A DNA stretch of 64,000 nucleotides from Bacteroidetes bacterium OLB9 (GCA_001567255.1 LNBW01000006.1:1-64000), one strand, 5' to 3'; shown: positions 36,770-45,792, numbered from the stretch's first letter. Made by a program: numbers and translations. Notes: generated from the sequence alone by a model not told the origin.

Positions 36770-37134
36770 GTTGTTATGGTATTAAATTTTTTTAAAGCCC
36801 AAAATTAATGAAATTTAGCGAAGCAGACATATATCAATCTTATAAATATAGTAATATTCACTTATTCAAGCTAGATTTAGGAAGGAGTTGGGTGGTGCAA
36901 AGTAAGGAGAAAGAAGGTTAAATGCCTGAATCATTTTGTTTTGATAAAATCAATTCAGATTCACCAGAGTCACTGCATCACTAATATATTGAATCCTGGA
37001 GTGTCCCAATAAAGTAGTCTTAATGCCGCTCTATCTCAATTAAGTTAATATGCGCAATCGTAAATATTTTTAATCTGAATAATGCGTTAGAAATAGAGTG
37101 CATGAGCGTTAACTCGGATACCTATTTCGGTACT
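36770..37134. other. Intergenic sequence upstream of purA
   Basis: No gene seen. It contains the purA leader and an uninformative AT-rich stretch before the repeat cluster begins. The words TATTTCGGTACTC occur here near 37123 and again near 37506, linking it to the palindromic module further on. Confidence 0.4.
36800..36807 (-). promoter_or_regulatory. -7 box (TAATTTTG) for purA
   Basis: Minus-strand TAATTTTG matches TAnnTTTG, 30 bases before the purA ATG. The nearest upstream TTG is too far (about 27 bases), so only the -7 half is supported. Confidence 0.35.
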
Positions 37135-37347
37135 CAATGATAAATCAAAGCAGTCATTTTAAAAGAGCGGAGGCGTTCAGGTAGCCGGAGGCATTTAGCT
37201 GAACTAGCGTTTTTTGGTTACTTTTTTGGCAATGAAAAAAGTAACAAAGGTATTATTGAAATGCTCCTCATTAACTAACAAGCAAAATACATGAGCAACG
37301 AAGGTTTACCACGTATAATGGACTCAACAAGCATTAAACTTTAATCA
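37135..37347. repeat. ~213-bp direct repeat, copy 1
   Basis: Near-identical to 37798-38010 for its first 85 bases (from CAATGATAAATCAAAGC) and clearly similar to the end. It contains a perfect hairpin GTTACTTTTTT (37217-37227) / AAAAAAGTAAC (37235-37245). No ORF spans it. Confidence 0.8.
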
Positions 37348-37371
37348 TTTGTGCAATTATTAATCTTACTT

Positions 37372-37397
37372 TTTCTTTTGTCTTGACACAAAAGAAA
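37372..37397. repeat. Hairpin in the intergenic repeat cluster
   Basis: TTTCTTTTGT (37372-37381) pairs perfectly with ACAAAAGAAA (37388-37397) around a 6-base loop. It lies between the two direct repeat copies. Confidence 0.6.
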
Positions 37398-37450
37398 CAA
37401 AAAGTCAAGGCTGTACCGACTCAGCCTAAAATCACTACGCAAAAACTAAA

Positions 37451-37634
37451 GTTTGACCCAAATTACCCATTAGAAATTGACTACATGAAAATGCTACTTC
37501 ATATCTATTTCGGTACTCGTTTTTCTGTCCTCGACATAGTAAAAACTATGCCTGCGGAATAAAAACTCCGAGCCTCATAGCTATTTTGTATCATTTCCCT
37601 TCGCCACAAAGTCTAATGAGTAATATGGGTCTAA
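37451..37634. repeat. ~184-bp imperfect palindrome
   Basis: Outer arms GACCCAAATTACCCATTAGA (37455-37474) and the reverse complement of TCTAATGAGTAATATGGGTC (37612-37631) match with few changes. Inner blocks also pair (CGGTACTCGTTTTTCTGTCC against GGAATAAAAACTCCGAGCC). The centre is CATAGT-AAAA-ACTATG (37535-37550). It is probably a foldback or MITE-like element; no ORF. Confidence 0.6.
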
Positions 37635-37797
37635 AAACTCACCCTGGTGTAATGTGCACCGTATAAGCATATCAAGCACTTCGTTAATCTGTACTCGCAC
37701 CTAGCTTGAGTTTTTGGCTCATACAGTTTTAAATTTTTTAACGTTTTTACTCCATGATTTTTTAACGGCTGATTCGCTAAGGCCGGATTTTAAAAAG

Positions 37798-38010
37798 CAA
37801 TGATAAATCAAAGCAGTCATTTTAAAAGAGCGGAGGCGTTCAGGTAGCCGGAGGCAATTAGCTGAACTAGCCTTTGTTGTCTTTTTTTGGCAATGAAAAA
37901 AAGTAACGAAGGTTTTATTGAAATACTATTCATTAACTAACGAGAAAAATACATGAGCATCGAAGGTTCACCACGGATAATAGAATCAATTAGCATTAAA
38001 ATTTTAGCAT
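37798..38010. repeat. ~213-bp direct repeat, copy 2
   Basis: Second copy, 663 bases after the first. Its hairpin has decayed (TCTTTTTTTGGCAATGAAAA). It ends 17 bases from the stop codon of the WlbA-like gene. Confidence 0.8.
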
Positions 38011-38027
38011 CAACTCAATTTAAAATA

Positions 38028-38996
38028 TTACATCTTAGAAAATGGATGAGTAGATAAAGGCAACTTACAAAAAGGATGATAATCACCTGTCAATCCTAAC
38101 GGCGTAGAAGTCCTGATCTTATGCACAATCTCAATTGCCGTCTTCGCCTCACTAATTCGAAATCCCTCTCCATCGAGGATCTTTTGATAGCTAACAGTGT
38201 GTAAATCAGTAAAACCATCCGAAAACTCCAATTCCTCATTATCAATATTGATAGATCGGTAAGTACGCTTGCCTTGAGCACGCAAATCCTTAGGGATGGT
38301 GTCTGCATTGATGCTCAAAAACCACCTGACCCGCGCTTTGTCAAATTCAAGTAAACCAGCTGCTCGGTCGTGAGTATGTATGTGTACTAAATTTGTTTTG
38401 ACCTTGCCAAAAACCCACTGCAACATATCATAAAAGTGGATTCCTATATTGGTAGCGATACCGCCGGATTTTTCGTTATTGCCTTTCCAGGAAGTGAAGT
38501 ACCAATTGCCCCGACTAGTGATATAGGTAAGATCAAAATCAAAGGTTTTATCCGGAGGTGCGGCTTCAACTTTTGCTTTTAAGGCGATGATGCTGGGATG
38601 AAGGCGCAATTGCAGGATGTTATATACATTTTGTCCGGATTCATTCTCAAGCTCTTCGAGCGCTTCGATATTCCAAGGGTTGAGCACTACGGGTTTTTCA
38701 CAGATTACATCGGCTCCGTATCTTAGTCCAAAACGAATATGCGCATCATGAAGATAATTTGGGCTACAAATACTTACAAAATCTACTTTATTGCCGAGCC
38801 GTTTTATTTTTTCTAAATGGCGATCAAAACGCTCAAACTCGGTAAAAAACGCAGCCTCAGGAAAATAACTGTCGATAATCCCTACTGAATCATTGATGTC
38901 CAGAGCAGCGAGTAAATCGTTTCCGGTATCTTTGATGGCTTTCATGTGTCTGGGGGCAATATATCCTGCAGCCCCTATGAGTGCGAATGATTTCAT
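38028..38996 (-). CDS. Gfo/Idh/MocA-family sugar-nucleotide dehydrogenase, WlbA/WbpB-like
   Basis: 322 residues. The Rossmann opening FALIGAAGYIAPRHMKAI and EKPVV at 100-104 (Lys101) mark the Gfo/Idh/MocA family. The GxAGYIAPRH form is typical of WlbA/WbpB, which oxidise UDP-GlcNAcA at C3 in the route to UDP-2,3-diacetamido-2,3-dideoxy-mannuronate. GGIATNIGIHFYDMLQW near 169-185 holds the conserved catalytic His region. The aminotransferase and acetyltransferase partners of that route are not adjacent, but a 2-epimerase is. It is the most distal gene of the glycan locus, and an octanucleotide array precedes it. Confidence 0.83.
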   Translation of the reverse strand: MKSFALIGAAGYIAPRHMKAIKDTGNDLLAALDINDSVGIIDSYFPEAAFFTEFERFDRHLEKIKRLGNKVDFVSICSPNYLHDAHIRFGLRYGADVICEKPVVLNPWNIEALEELENESGQNVYNILQLRLHPSIIALKAKVEAAPPDKTFDFDLTYITSRGNWYFTSWKGNNEKSGGIATNIGIHFYDMLQWVFGKVKTNLVHIHTHDRAAGLLEFDKARVRWFLSINADTIPKDLRAQGKRTYRSINIDNEELEFSDGFTDLHTVSYQKILDGEGFRISEAKTAIEIVHKIRTSTPLGLTGDYHPFCKLPLSTHPFSKM

Positions 38997-39005
38997 TGTT
39001 TTTTT

Positions 39006-39283
39006 GTTTGTGGATTTGTTGGATTTGCGGATTTGTTGATTTGTTGATTTGCGGATTTGTGGATTTGCGGATTTGTTGAGTTGTTGAGTTGTTGATTTGT
39101 TGAGTTGTTGAGTTGTCGAGTTGTTGAGTTGTTGAGTTGTTGATTTGCGGATTTGTGGATTTGTGGATTTGTGGATTTGTTAGGTGGTTAGGTGGTTGGG
39201 ATTTTAGGTTGTTAGGTGGTTGGGATGTTAGGTTGTTGGGTGGTTAGGTTGTTGGGTTGTTAGGTGATTGGGGTTTTGGGTTG
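39006..39283. repeat. Octanucleotide array 1 (degenerate, period 8)
   Basis: About 35 consecutive 8-base units. The left part varies around ATTTGTTG/AGTTGTTG/ATTTGCGG and the right part around TTAGGTGG/TTGGGATG. On the coding (minus) strand the units read CAACAAAT and CCACCTAA, almost without G. Period 8 is not a codon multiple and no ORF is kept. It fills the gap between the 2-epimerase gene and the WlbA-like gene. Confidence 0.85.
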
Positions 39284-39316
39284 ATGTTTTATTATGTTTT
39301 AGGGCTCATTGATGGG

Positions 39317-40405
39317 CTACCATTTAGAGATAATATTTACAATTCTGTCCGCTGTTTTGCCATCCCAAAGGTCAGGAATACTGCCTTGTTTCCACTGTCC
39401 ATTGACTAATTTATGCAAGTAAGGAATAATGTTTTCAGGATGAGTGCCTACCATTTCATTGGTGCCGATGGTGACGGTCTCAGGTCGCTCAGTACTATCT
39501 CTTAGGGTCATGCATGGCACATGGAGAACGGTGGTTTCCTCTGTAATGCCACCACTATCTGTAACTACACCTAGTGCATTTTTGATCAAAAATATAAACT
39601 GCAAATATGCCATAGGACCTGTAATAAATAATTTATCAAACGTTATACCTATAGTATCAAAAACCTTCTTTGTACGTGGATGCATCGGAAAGATCACCTT
39701 ACTGTCACCACAGTGATCATTGATTATGGTAAGTAAATTTTTAAGATTTTGAGCATTATCGACATTAGATGGTCGATGTAGCGTCATGACGATATATTTT
39801 TGAGGTTCAAATCGCTGTTTGTCAAAAAAGTCCGGTTTTTGGAGTCGCGGGAGGTTCTCCATCAGTGAGTCGATCATTGTATTGCCTACAAAGAAGATTT
39901 GCTCGTCCCTGATGCCTTGTGCTTTTAGGTTTTCGCCAGCAGTATAGGAGGTCGTAAAGAAATAATCGGTAATACTATCAGTCACGATGCGGTTGATTTC
40001 TTCAGGCATGGTCAAGTCGCCGGATCGGATACCACCTTCTATATGCGCTACTTTGACCCAAGCTTTTTTTGCGACGATAGCACACGCCATAGTAGAGGTA
40101 ACATCACCCACGACGATGCACAAATCCGGCTTTTGCACAGCTAATGCTTTTTCATATCCGAGCATGATGGCTGCTGTTTGTTCAGCCTGTGTGCCGCTAC
40201 CTGCTCCTAGATTGATGTCCGGCTCAGGGATATTGAGTTGTTTGAAAAAGGAATCGCTCATCGCCCGATCATAATGTTGACCGGTATGTATCAGCCGATA
40301 ATGGATGGGTGTAGATGCCTGACTATTGTGTCGCTGAATAGCGTGAATGATCGGTCCGATCTTCATGAAGTTGGGTCTGGCACCAGCGATGATATCTATT
40401 GTCAT
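39317..40405 (-). CDS. wecB: Non-hydrolysing UDP-N-acetylglucosamine 2-epimerase
   Basis: 362 residues. The GT-B-like epimerase fold is shown by IIAGARPNFMKIGPIIHA near 4-21, HTGQHYDRAMSDSFF near 40-54, AHIEGGIRSGDLTMPEEINR near 121-140 and VTDSGGITEETTVLHVPC near 275-292. It interconverts UDP-GlcNAc and UDP-ManNAc. WbpI-type enzymes acting on the 2,3-diacetamido uronate are close homologues and would fit the neighbouring WlbA-like gene. The EGGxR...PEExNR catalytic region is intact. Confidence 0.88.
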   Translation of the reverse strand: MTIDIIAGARPNFMKIGPIIHAIQRHNSQASTPIHYRLIHTGQHYDRAMSDSFFKQLNIPEPDINLGAGSGTQAEQTAAIMLGYEKALAVQKPDLCIVVGDVTSTMACAIVAKKAWVKVAHIEGGIRSGDLTMPEEINRIVTDSITDYFFTTSYTAGENLKAQGIRDEQIFFVGNTMIDSLMENLPRLQKPDFFDKQRFEPQKYIVMTLHRPSNVDNAQNLKNLLTIINDHCGDSKVIFPMHPRTKKVFDTIGITFDKLFITGPMAYLQFIFLIKNALGVVTDSGGITEETTVLHVPCMTLRDSTERPETVTIGTNEMVGTHPENIIPYLHKLVNGQWKQGSIPDLWDGKTADRIVNIISKW

Positions 40406-40520
40406 GATTTAAAATTAAAGGTGGTAGTTGGCCTAAGGATTAAAGTGGATTATTATAATTGGTTAATGGAGAATGGTGTTTAGATTTTTAGGATGTATGA
40501 ATTAAAATACAAGGATAGGT

Positions 40521-41834
40521 CTAAAAAATCAAATGTGCAAACAGATAAATAAAGATAAATATCAAGGCAATGGATACTATATTTAAAAACAAGCCTGCAC
40601 GCATCATATCTCTGATACTTATCATGCCACTACTAAAGACAATTGCATTAGGAGGCGTAGCTACCGGCAGCATAAATGCACAGGATGCGGCGAGGGTAGC
40701 GCCGATCAGCAAGGGTAAAGTGTCTAATCCCATGGATATACCCAGCGTCACTAACAAAGGCAACATGATGCTTGCCGTCGCTGTATTGGAAGTGATTTCT
40801 GTAAGAAAATTGATAGAAGCGATAACAATCAGGGTAACCCATATCGGATTTAAATGGATTTGTCCAAACTGTAGAGCGACCCAGTCGGTCAAATCTGTTG
40901 TAGAAAATCCTTTAGCGATAGCCAACCCACCGCCGAAAATCAATAAGACATCCCATGGTAGTTGTTTGGCTGTGTGCCAATCCAGAAGCCGGCCTTTTCC
41001 ATTGCCTGCGGGTATGCCAAACATCATTAAAGCACCTAACATCGCGATAATGGTATCGTCCATACGTGGTATTAAGTTTTCGAGTAGCAAGGTACGTGTC
41101 ATCCATAAAATTGCGGTCAAGCCGAAAACCCATAAAGTCCTTTTTTCGGCAATACTCATCGGACCAGGAGATGCTATTAAGAATTGCGTTTCTACACCAA
41201 TACTCTTCTTTAATCCGCGACTCAAGTAAACCCAAGTCAATATCAGTAATATTGCACTAAATGGTGTGGCAAAAAACATCCAGTCTATAAAAGATATATT
41301 CACATCCATCATCTCTTGAACGATTCCTGCCAGTATCACATTGGGCGGGGTACCGATCAACGTCGCCATTCCACCTATAGAAGCAGCATATGCAATACCC
41401 AGCATCATGCTTTTGCCAAAGCGATGACCATCATACTGAGTCGCTACTGCCATGCCTATCGGTAGCATCATGATCGCCGTGGCTGTATTGGAAATCCACA
41501 TCGAAATAAAAGCTGTAGCCAACATAATACCTAATAAAAGCCTTCGCTCTCCGGAACCTATCATCCGCATGATATAGTAGGCGATCCGATTGTGAAGGTG
41601 CCATCGCTCTATCGTTATCCCAATGATAAATCCACCTAGAAATAAAAAGATAAATGGATTGCCATAAGCACTTGTCGTTTGCTCTAGAGTCAAGGCTCCA
41701 CTCAGCGGAAATAACACTACCGGCAGTAAGGCAGCGACTGAGAGTTCGACGGCTTCAGTTATCCACCATACTGCTACCCATAGGGTTGAGGCGAGCACGG
41801 CCTTGCCCTCAGGAGATAGTCCTTCGAGATCCAA
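40521..41834 (-). CDS. SLC13/DASS-family anion:sodium symporter
   Basis: 437 residues from a TTG at 41834, about eleven membrane helices. SLC13 motifs: LWVAVWWITEAVELSVAALLP near 18-38, WISNTATAIMMLPIG near 112-126, and ITSNTATASIMLPLLVTL near 352-369. These SNT-type hairpins bind Na+ and a di/tricarboxylate or sulfate. The frame is open for 19 more codons upstream (reading IKKSISFILGPTLFTIIY), which would complete the expected first helix. The natural start there would be ATC at 41891 in place of ATG. An in-frame stop follows further upstream in the repeat array. A metabolite transporter inside a glycan locus is unexpected. Confidence 0.85.
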   Translation of the reverse strand: MDLEGLSPEGKAVLASTLWVAVWWITEAVELSVAALLPVVLFPLSGALTLEQTTSAYGNPFIFLFLGGFIIGITIERWHLHNRIAYYIMRMIGSGERRLLLGIMLATAFISMWISNTATAIMMLPIGMAVATQYDGHRFGKSMMLGIAYAASIGGMATLIGTPPNVILAGIVQEMMDVNISFIDWMFFATPFSAILLILTWVYLSRGLKKSIGVETQFLIASPGPMSIAEKRTLWVFGLTAILWMTRTLLLENLIPRMDDTIIAMLGALMMFGIPAGNGKGRLLDWHTAKQLPWDVLLIFGGGLAIAKGFSTTDLTDWVALQFGQIHLNPIWVTLIVIASINFLTEITSNTATASIMLPLLVTLGISMGLDTLPLLIGATLAASCAFMLPVATPPNAIVFSSGMISIRDMMRAGLFLNIVSIALIFIFIYLFAHLIF

Positions 41835-41895
41835 CAGGTAGATGATGGTAAAGAGTGTAGGACCTAGAATGAATGAGATCGACTTTTTGATGACT

Positions 41896-42228
41896 GGTGG
41901 GTGGTTGGGTGGTTAGGTTGTTGGGTGATTAGGTGATTGGGTGGTTAGGTATTTGGGATGTTGATTTGTTGATTTGCTGATTTGTTGATTTGTGAATTTG
42001 CTGATTTGTTTATTTGCTAAGTTGTTGAGTCGTAGATTTGTGGATTTGTGAATTTGTTGATTTGTTTATTTGCTAAGTTGTTGAGTCGTAGATTTGTGGA
42101 TTTGTGAATTTGTTGATTTGCTGAGTTGTTGAGTTGTCGATTTGCTGATTTGTTTATTTGCTGATTTGTTTATTTGCTAAGTTGTTGATTTGTGAATTTG
42201 TGAATTTGTTGATTTGTTGATTTGCTTA
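41896..42228. repeat. Octanucleotide array 2 (degenerate, period 8)
   Basis: About 42 consecutive 8-base units. The left part is GTGGTTAG/GTGATTGG; the right part TTTGTTGA/TTTGCTAA/GTCGTAGA/TTTGTGAA. A higher-order block of eight units (64 bases, from TTTGCTAAGTTGTTGA) occurs twice in a row. It is the same repeat family as array 1 with the two unit types in opposite order. It sits directly upstream of the transporter gene. Confidence 0.87.
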
Positions 42229-42405
42229 CTATTCTATTTATAAAACAGGCTATCCAACTATCTATTGTCATGATCTGAATCCAAAATGATGCGGATGGCT
42301 TTCAGTGGATATATTTAGGAGGAGATAGTATGGATAGGAGATTGTAATGCTTGATAGAGCCTATATCAATAAAGTACCCTGTGAGCAAAAGAGAAAAATT
42401 TCAAT
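42229..42405. other. Spacer between array 2 and the O-antigen ligase-like gene
   Basis: 177 bases with no gene. It is the 3' flank of the O-antigen ligase-like gene on the minus strand. No clear terminator seen. Confidence 0.35.
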
Positions 42406-43749
42406 TTATACACTTATATATTCATTAGATACGAGAGTATGGTTTGATTCCTTTGAAAAATTTAAAAATACCACTATTGCTATACCTCCAAATATCCAAA
42501 TCTGTCTATTATTAATGATGTCTGATGAAATTCCTTCTAATAAAAAGAATAAATAAAGGAGTATAAAACCATAAAATAGTTCAGGTTTAAATGCTTTGTC
42601 CTTTAATCTAAACAATGTACGTCCCATAAGATAAACTAACAACAAAAGTAAAGCAAGACCCACAAAGCCATACTCTGCTGCAGCTCCGAAATATAATGAA
42701 TGTGGATCATAAAGGATAATATTTTTTACATCTGTACTAGGGTTATAATTCAATAAATTGTAATCATTCGTATTACCTCCACCCACGCCCATAAGTGGAT
42801 GTTGTAATACAGCTTGAATTGATTTTTGTTTCAGTACATAATATGATGTTGAGTAAATATGCTTTTCACCAAAAGACCATACGACATGATTATTCCAATA
42901 AAATGCTTTATTATTTTGATTTGCTTCAAATGGTGTCAGGGGCAAAGTGAAATGGGTTAAATAAACATGTAATGCCAATACTATAAAACTGATCGCCAAA
43001 ACCAACCTTTTAAAGTTTGTTTTATTAATATATATTGCAATGACAAACCCTAAAGCAGCAAAAGCGATCAAAATAGCTTTAGTAAAAGTCAAAAGTAATC
43101 CTAGACCCAAAATAAGAGCCCATAAGCTTCTATAAGGTATCTTAACAAATGGTATGAAAATCAAAGCAGTAATAATTAAATTGCCAAGACTCAAAGGATG
43201 TGAACAATATCCTTTCATTCTGTAAACATCGCCAATTAAAGGATAACTTTCATAAAAAAGCAACAATTTGGTATGAATGCCTAGAAAGTTTAGAACATAT
43301 CCATAAAGACCAACCCCAACTTGTAATGTCACCCCTATTATAAAAACTGCAATAACGGTCTTTAAAAATGGAGTATCTGAACGCTCAACAATGCTCCCTG
43401 TGATCAATGCAAGGCCGGACAAGTAAGTCAATCCCAGTACTTCCATCCAAGAATCAAAGTCGTTGTGGTATAGAGAATTTATCCAAATCCACCCCAAAAA
43501 TAGCCAGACAGGCCACATGATGCGAATAATTTTAGTTGATATATCCTTATAGGCACATATTGCAATTAATACAAATAAAATCTCGGGTAACTGAATTTTA
43601 TATGCTATTCGGTCAAGAAAGAAAAATCTTTGAAATGAAATGGAAAGTATATATATAAGTAAAAAATATTGAGCCATTTGAAACCTCAATGACGAATCAT
43701 TGATTCCACACCGTAGAATAAAGGCCTTCATTTTCAAATTAGTGCTCAA
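42406..43749 (-). CDS. O-antigen ligase/polymerase-like membrane protein
   Basis: 447 residues with ten or more hydrophobic helices and a large periplasmic loop near 270-345 (LMGVGGGNTNDYNLLNYNP, LYDPHSLYFGAAAEYGFVGL). The pattern HPLMGVGxG followed by the PHSLYFGxxAEYG helix is the Wzy_C/WaaL (PF04932) signature. Such proteins either polymerise repeat units (Wzy) or ligate glycan to a lipid or protein acceptor. Which one cannot be told; the second polymerase-like gene (EpsG type) in the locus makes ligase the better guess here. Start overlaps the end of the sugar transferase gene by 4 bases (ATGA). Confidence 0.83.
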   Translation of the reverse strand: MSTNLKMKAFILRCGINDSSLRFQMAQYFLLIYILSISFQRFFFLDRIAYKIQLPEILFVLIAICAYKDISTKIIRIMWPVWLFLGWIWINSLYHNDFDSWMEVLGLTYLSGLALITGSIVERSDTPFLKTVIAVFIIGVTLQVGVGLYGYVLNFLGIHTKLLLFYESYPLIGDVYRMKGYCSHPLSLGNLIITALIFIPFVKIPYRSLWALILGLGLLLTFTKAILIAFAALGFVIAIYINKTNFKRLVLAISFIVLALHVYLTHFTLPLTPFEANQNNKAFYWNNHVVWSFGEKHIYSTSYYVLKQKSIQAVLQHPLMGVGGGNTNDYNLLNYNPSTDVKNIILYDPHSLYFGAAAEYGFVGLALLLLLVYLMGRTLFRLKDKAFKPELFYGFILLYLFFLLEGISSDIINNRQIWIFGGIAIVVFLNFSKESNHTLVSNEYISV

Positions 43750-44417
43750 AATGGTCTATGGGGCAAGGTAGGAAACCATTTATAGACAAGCTCACTATTC
43801 GGAAAAAATATAACCCAGGCAGTTATAAATATTATTTTAATATCAGTCCGAAAGCCTTTGTTTTTCTGATACCAAAGCTCTACTTCACCTTTAAATGGAT
43901 AGATTTTATTTGTATAAAAATCCCACGTATCTCCTCCTTTGTCTCTGATTTCCGTTATTAATGTTTCTTCATCACGGAAAATAATAGAGCCTATTCCAGT
44001 CAAACCAGGCTTCACATTATAAATAACTTCTTGAATATGGGCAGGATAAGCATCAAAGCTTTTTTTCATCACTGGTCTGGGACCTACCACGCTCATATCT
44101 CCAAGAAAAATATTCAATAATTGAGGCAATTCATTTATTTTAGACGATCTTAAAAATCCACCAAGAGGTGTCAATCTGGGATCATTTTTTAAAGTAATCA
44201 GGCCTCCTGCCATATTCGGACTGTTTTTCAACATTGTGGCAAATTTGAAAATCTTAAATATTTTATTCTTATAACCTACCCTTTCCTGAAAATACCATAT
44301 TTCTCCTTCTCCGGTAAATTTTAAAAGTATAATTATAGGTATCAATAAAGGAGAAAGTATTGTTAAAGCAATCCCGGAAGAAATAATATCGAAAATCCGT
44401 TTTATAAAATCGTACAT
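43746..44417 (-). CDS. Initiating sugar-1-phosphate transferase (PglC-like), copy A
   Basis: 223 residues. A re-entrant N-terminal helix (about 8-35) precedes the catalytic domain of the bacterial sugar transferase family (PF02397): RVGYKNKIFKIFKFATM near 46-62, RSSKINELPQLLNIFLGDMSVVGPRP near 91-116, KPGLTGIGSIIFRDEE near 137-152. The short form resembles PglC, which moves a phospho-sugar onto undecaprenyl phosphate. With a 4,6-dehydratase and an aminotransferase next door, a 4-amino-4,6-dideoxy sugar is the likely first sugar. A second copy lies at 47310-48014. Confidence 0.88.
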   Translation of the reverse strand: MYDFIKRIFDIISSGIALTILSPLLIPIIILLKFTGEGEIWYFQERVGYKNKIFKIFKFATMLKNSPNMAGGLITLKNDPRLTPLGGFLRSSKINELPQLLNIFLGDMSVVGPRPVMKKSFDAYPAHIQEVIYNVKPGLTGIGSIIFRDEETLITEIRDKGGDTWDFYTNKIYPFKGEVELWYQKNKGFRTDIKIIFITAWVIFFPNSELVYKWFPTLPHRPF

Positions 44418-44446
44418 ATTGTCCTTTAAAATAATTTTTAATCCAT

Positions 44447-45658
44447 TTACATCTTAGCATCCAGATTCTTTCCGGTTTCGATGTGGTCAAAATCAGGCAG
44501 ATATTCTTTCAGTGCTCTGATAATTGACGCTTTATTATAATCCGCTTTATCCAACGCTGCCTTTAGCTTCTGAATAGTCTCCGAGATAACTTCTTTATCG
44601 ATTTTTTTGGCATTTTTTATAACACCTAGGCTCTGAAAACTGCTTGTATCAACAACATCTGAATCGGTGTAAAACTCCTCATACATTTTCTCTCCCGATG
44701 TGTCAGATTCAAAAAAATATACCGGATAGTCGTCTCCTTCTTTCATATCAGATGCAATAACTTTAGCCTCAGCATCCGTATCAGTGATTTTGACTTTTCT
44801 GTTCATTGCTTTAAAGAAATCTATTGTAATATCCTTAAATGACTTCAACTCTTCATTTGAAAGTTTTGGAAAGAATATTTCTCCCGAATTACCCAGCATG
44901 CATGCCAGCATACATATTTGTCCGCTTTCTTCCGGTGAAACAAAAAACCGTCTTACATCAGCCGGGCAAGATAAGGGTTGAGACTTCATCATGCGATATA
45001 TATACCCATCTAATAACGATCCATTTGAAAAGGCTACATTAGCAAAACGTGCAGTAGTGATTTTCATTTCATTGCTATATGCCATAATCGTTTCTTCCAT
45101 CAGCTTTTTACTTGCCCCCATCACATTGACAGGATTAGCAGCCTTATCCGTGGAGACACAGAAGAAGTGCTCAGGGCGATGTTCTGCAAGAAAGTCCAGT
45201 AATTCCTTTGCTTTAAATACATTGTTTTCCAGCATAGCTTCAATGGAATATTGATCCTTCTCACTCCTGACATGCTTGTGTGCTGCAAAATTAGCTACAA
45301 TATGAAACGGACCTTCATTCCGGAACATTTTGCGAAAAACTATATCCGAAAAATTCATCGGATAGGTCTTGTAATCTTCCGGGATATATTGATCTGAAGT
45401 ACTTCTAAGGTCGCGTGTCAGCTCAGTCAGCCCATTTTCATTCGTATCAACCACATAAAGCTTCCCCGGTTTAAATCGTAAAATGGCTTTGATAAAAGAA
45501 GAACCTATCGTACCTGCACCACCGATCACCAAAACAGACTTACCAGAGATTGAAGTAGATAATATTTCTGAATTAGCTGCTATGTCCGGCTCAAACATAC
45601 TTTGACTCCGCCCGGTGATATGCTGATTTATAAATTCATTTATTGGAATTAAATTCAT
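44447..45658 (-). CDS. UDP-N-acetylglucosamine 4,6-dehydratase-type epimerase
   Basis: 403 residues. The Rossmann motif is VLVIGGAGTIGSSF near 42-55, and the active-site region STDKAANPVNVMGASKKLMEE near 170-190. In this branch Met replaces the usual Tyr of YxxxK, as in the CapD/FlaA1/PglF group (polysaccharide biosynthesis protein, PF02719). It lacks the membrane-bound N-terminal half of PglF, so it is a soluble LegB-like form. It makes the 4-keto-6-deoxy intermediate used by the neighbouring aminotransferase. 29 bases separate it from the sugar transferase. Confidence 0.87.
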   Translation of the reverse strand: MNLIPINEFINQHITGRSQSMFEPDIAANSEILSTSISGKSVLVIGGAGTIGSSFIKAILRFKPGKLYVVDTNENGLTELTRDLRSTSDQYIPEDYKTYPMNFSDIVFRKMFRNEGPFHIVANFAAHKHVRSEKDQYSIEAMLENNVFKAKELLDFLAEHRPEHFFCVSTDKAANPVNVMGASKKLMEETIMAYSNEMKITTARFANVAFSNGSLLDGYIYRMMKSQPLSCPADVRRFFVSPEESGQICMLACMLGNSGEIFFPKLSNEELKSFKDITIDFFKAMNRKVKITDTDAEAKVIASDMKEGDDYPVYFFESDTSGEKMYEEFYTDSDVVDTSSFQSLGVIKNAKKIDKEVISETIQKLKAALDKADYNKASIIRALKEYLPDFDHIETGKNLDAKM

Positions 45659-45792
45659 TTATTTTTGATTATATGATTTGCACTTATTTTTCTTAAAGGA
45701 TTCGCTAATTTTATTCATTTTTATTGGAAGATATCTTTCATTCATAGTGAAAGAAATATGAAGGCTTTGATAGTTCCTTGAATTATTAAAAA

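Noticed and set aside
39006..42228. CRISPR arrays or a coding repeat protein
   Set aside because: Units are 8 bases, contiguous, with no spacers; period 8 breaks the reading frame, and stops occur in all frames.
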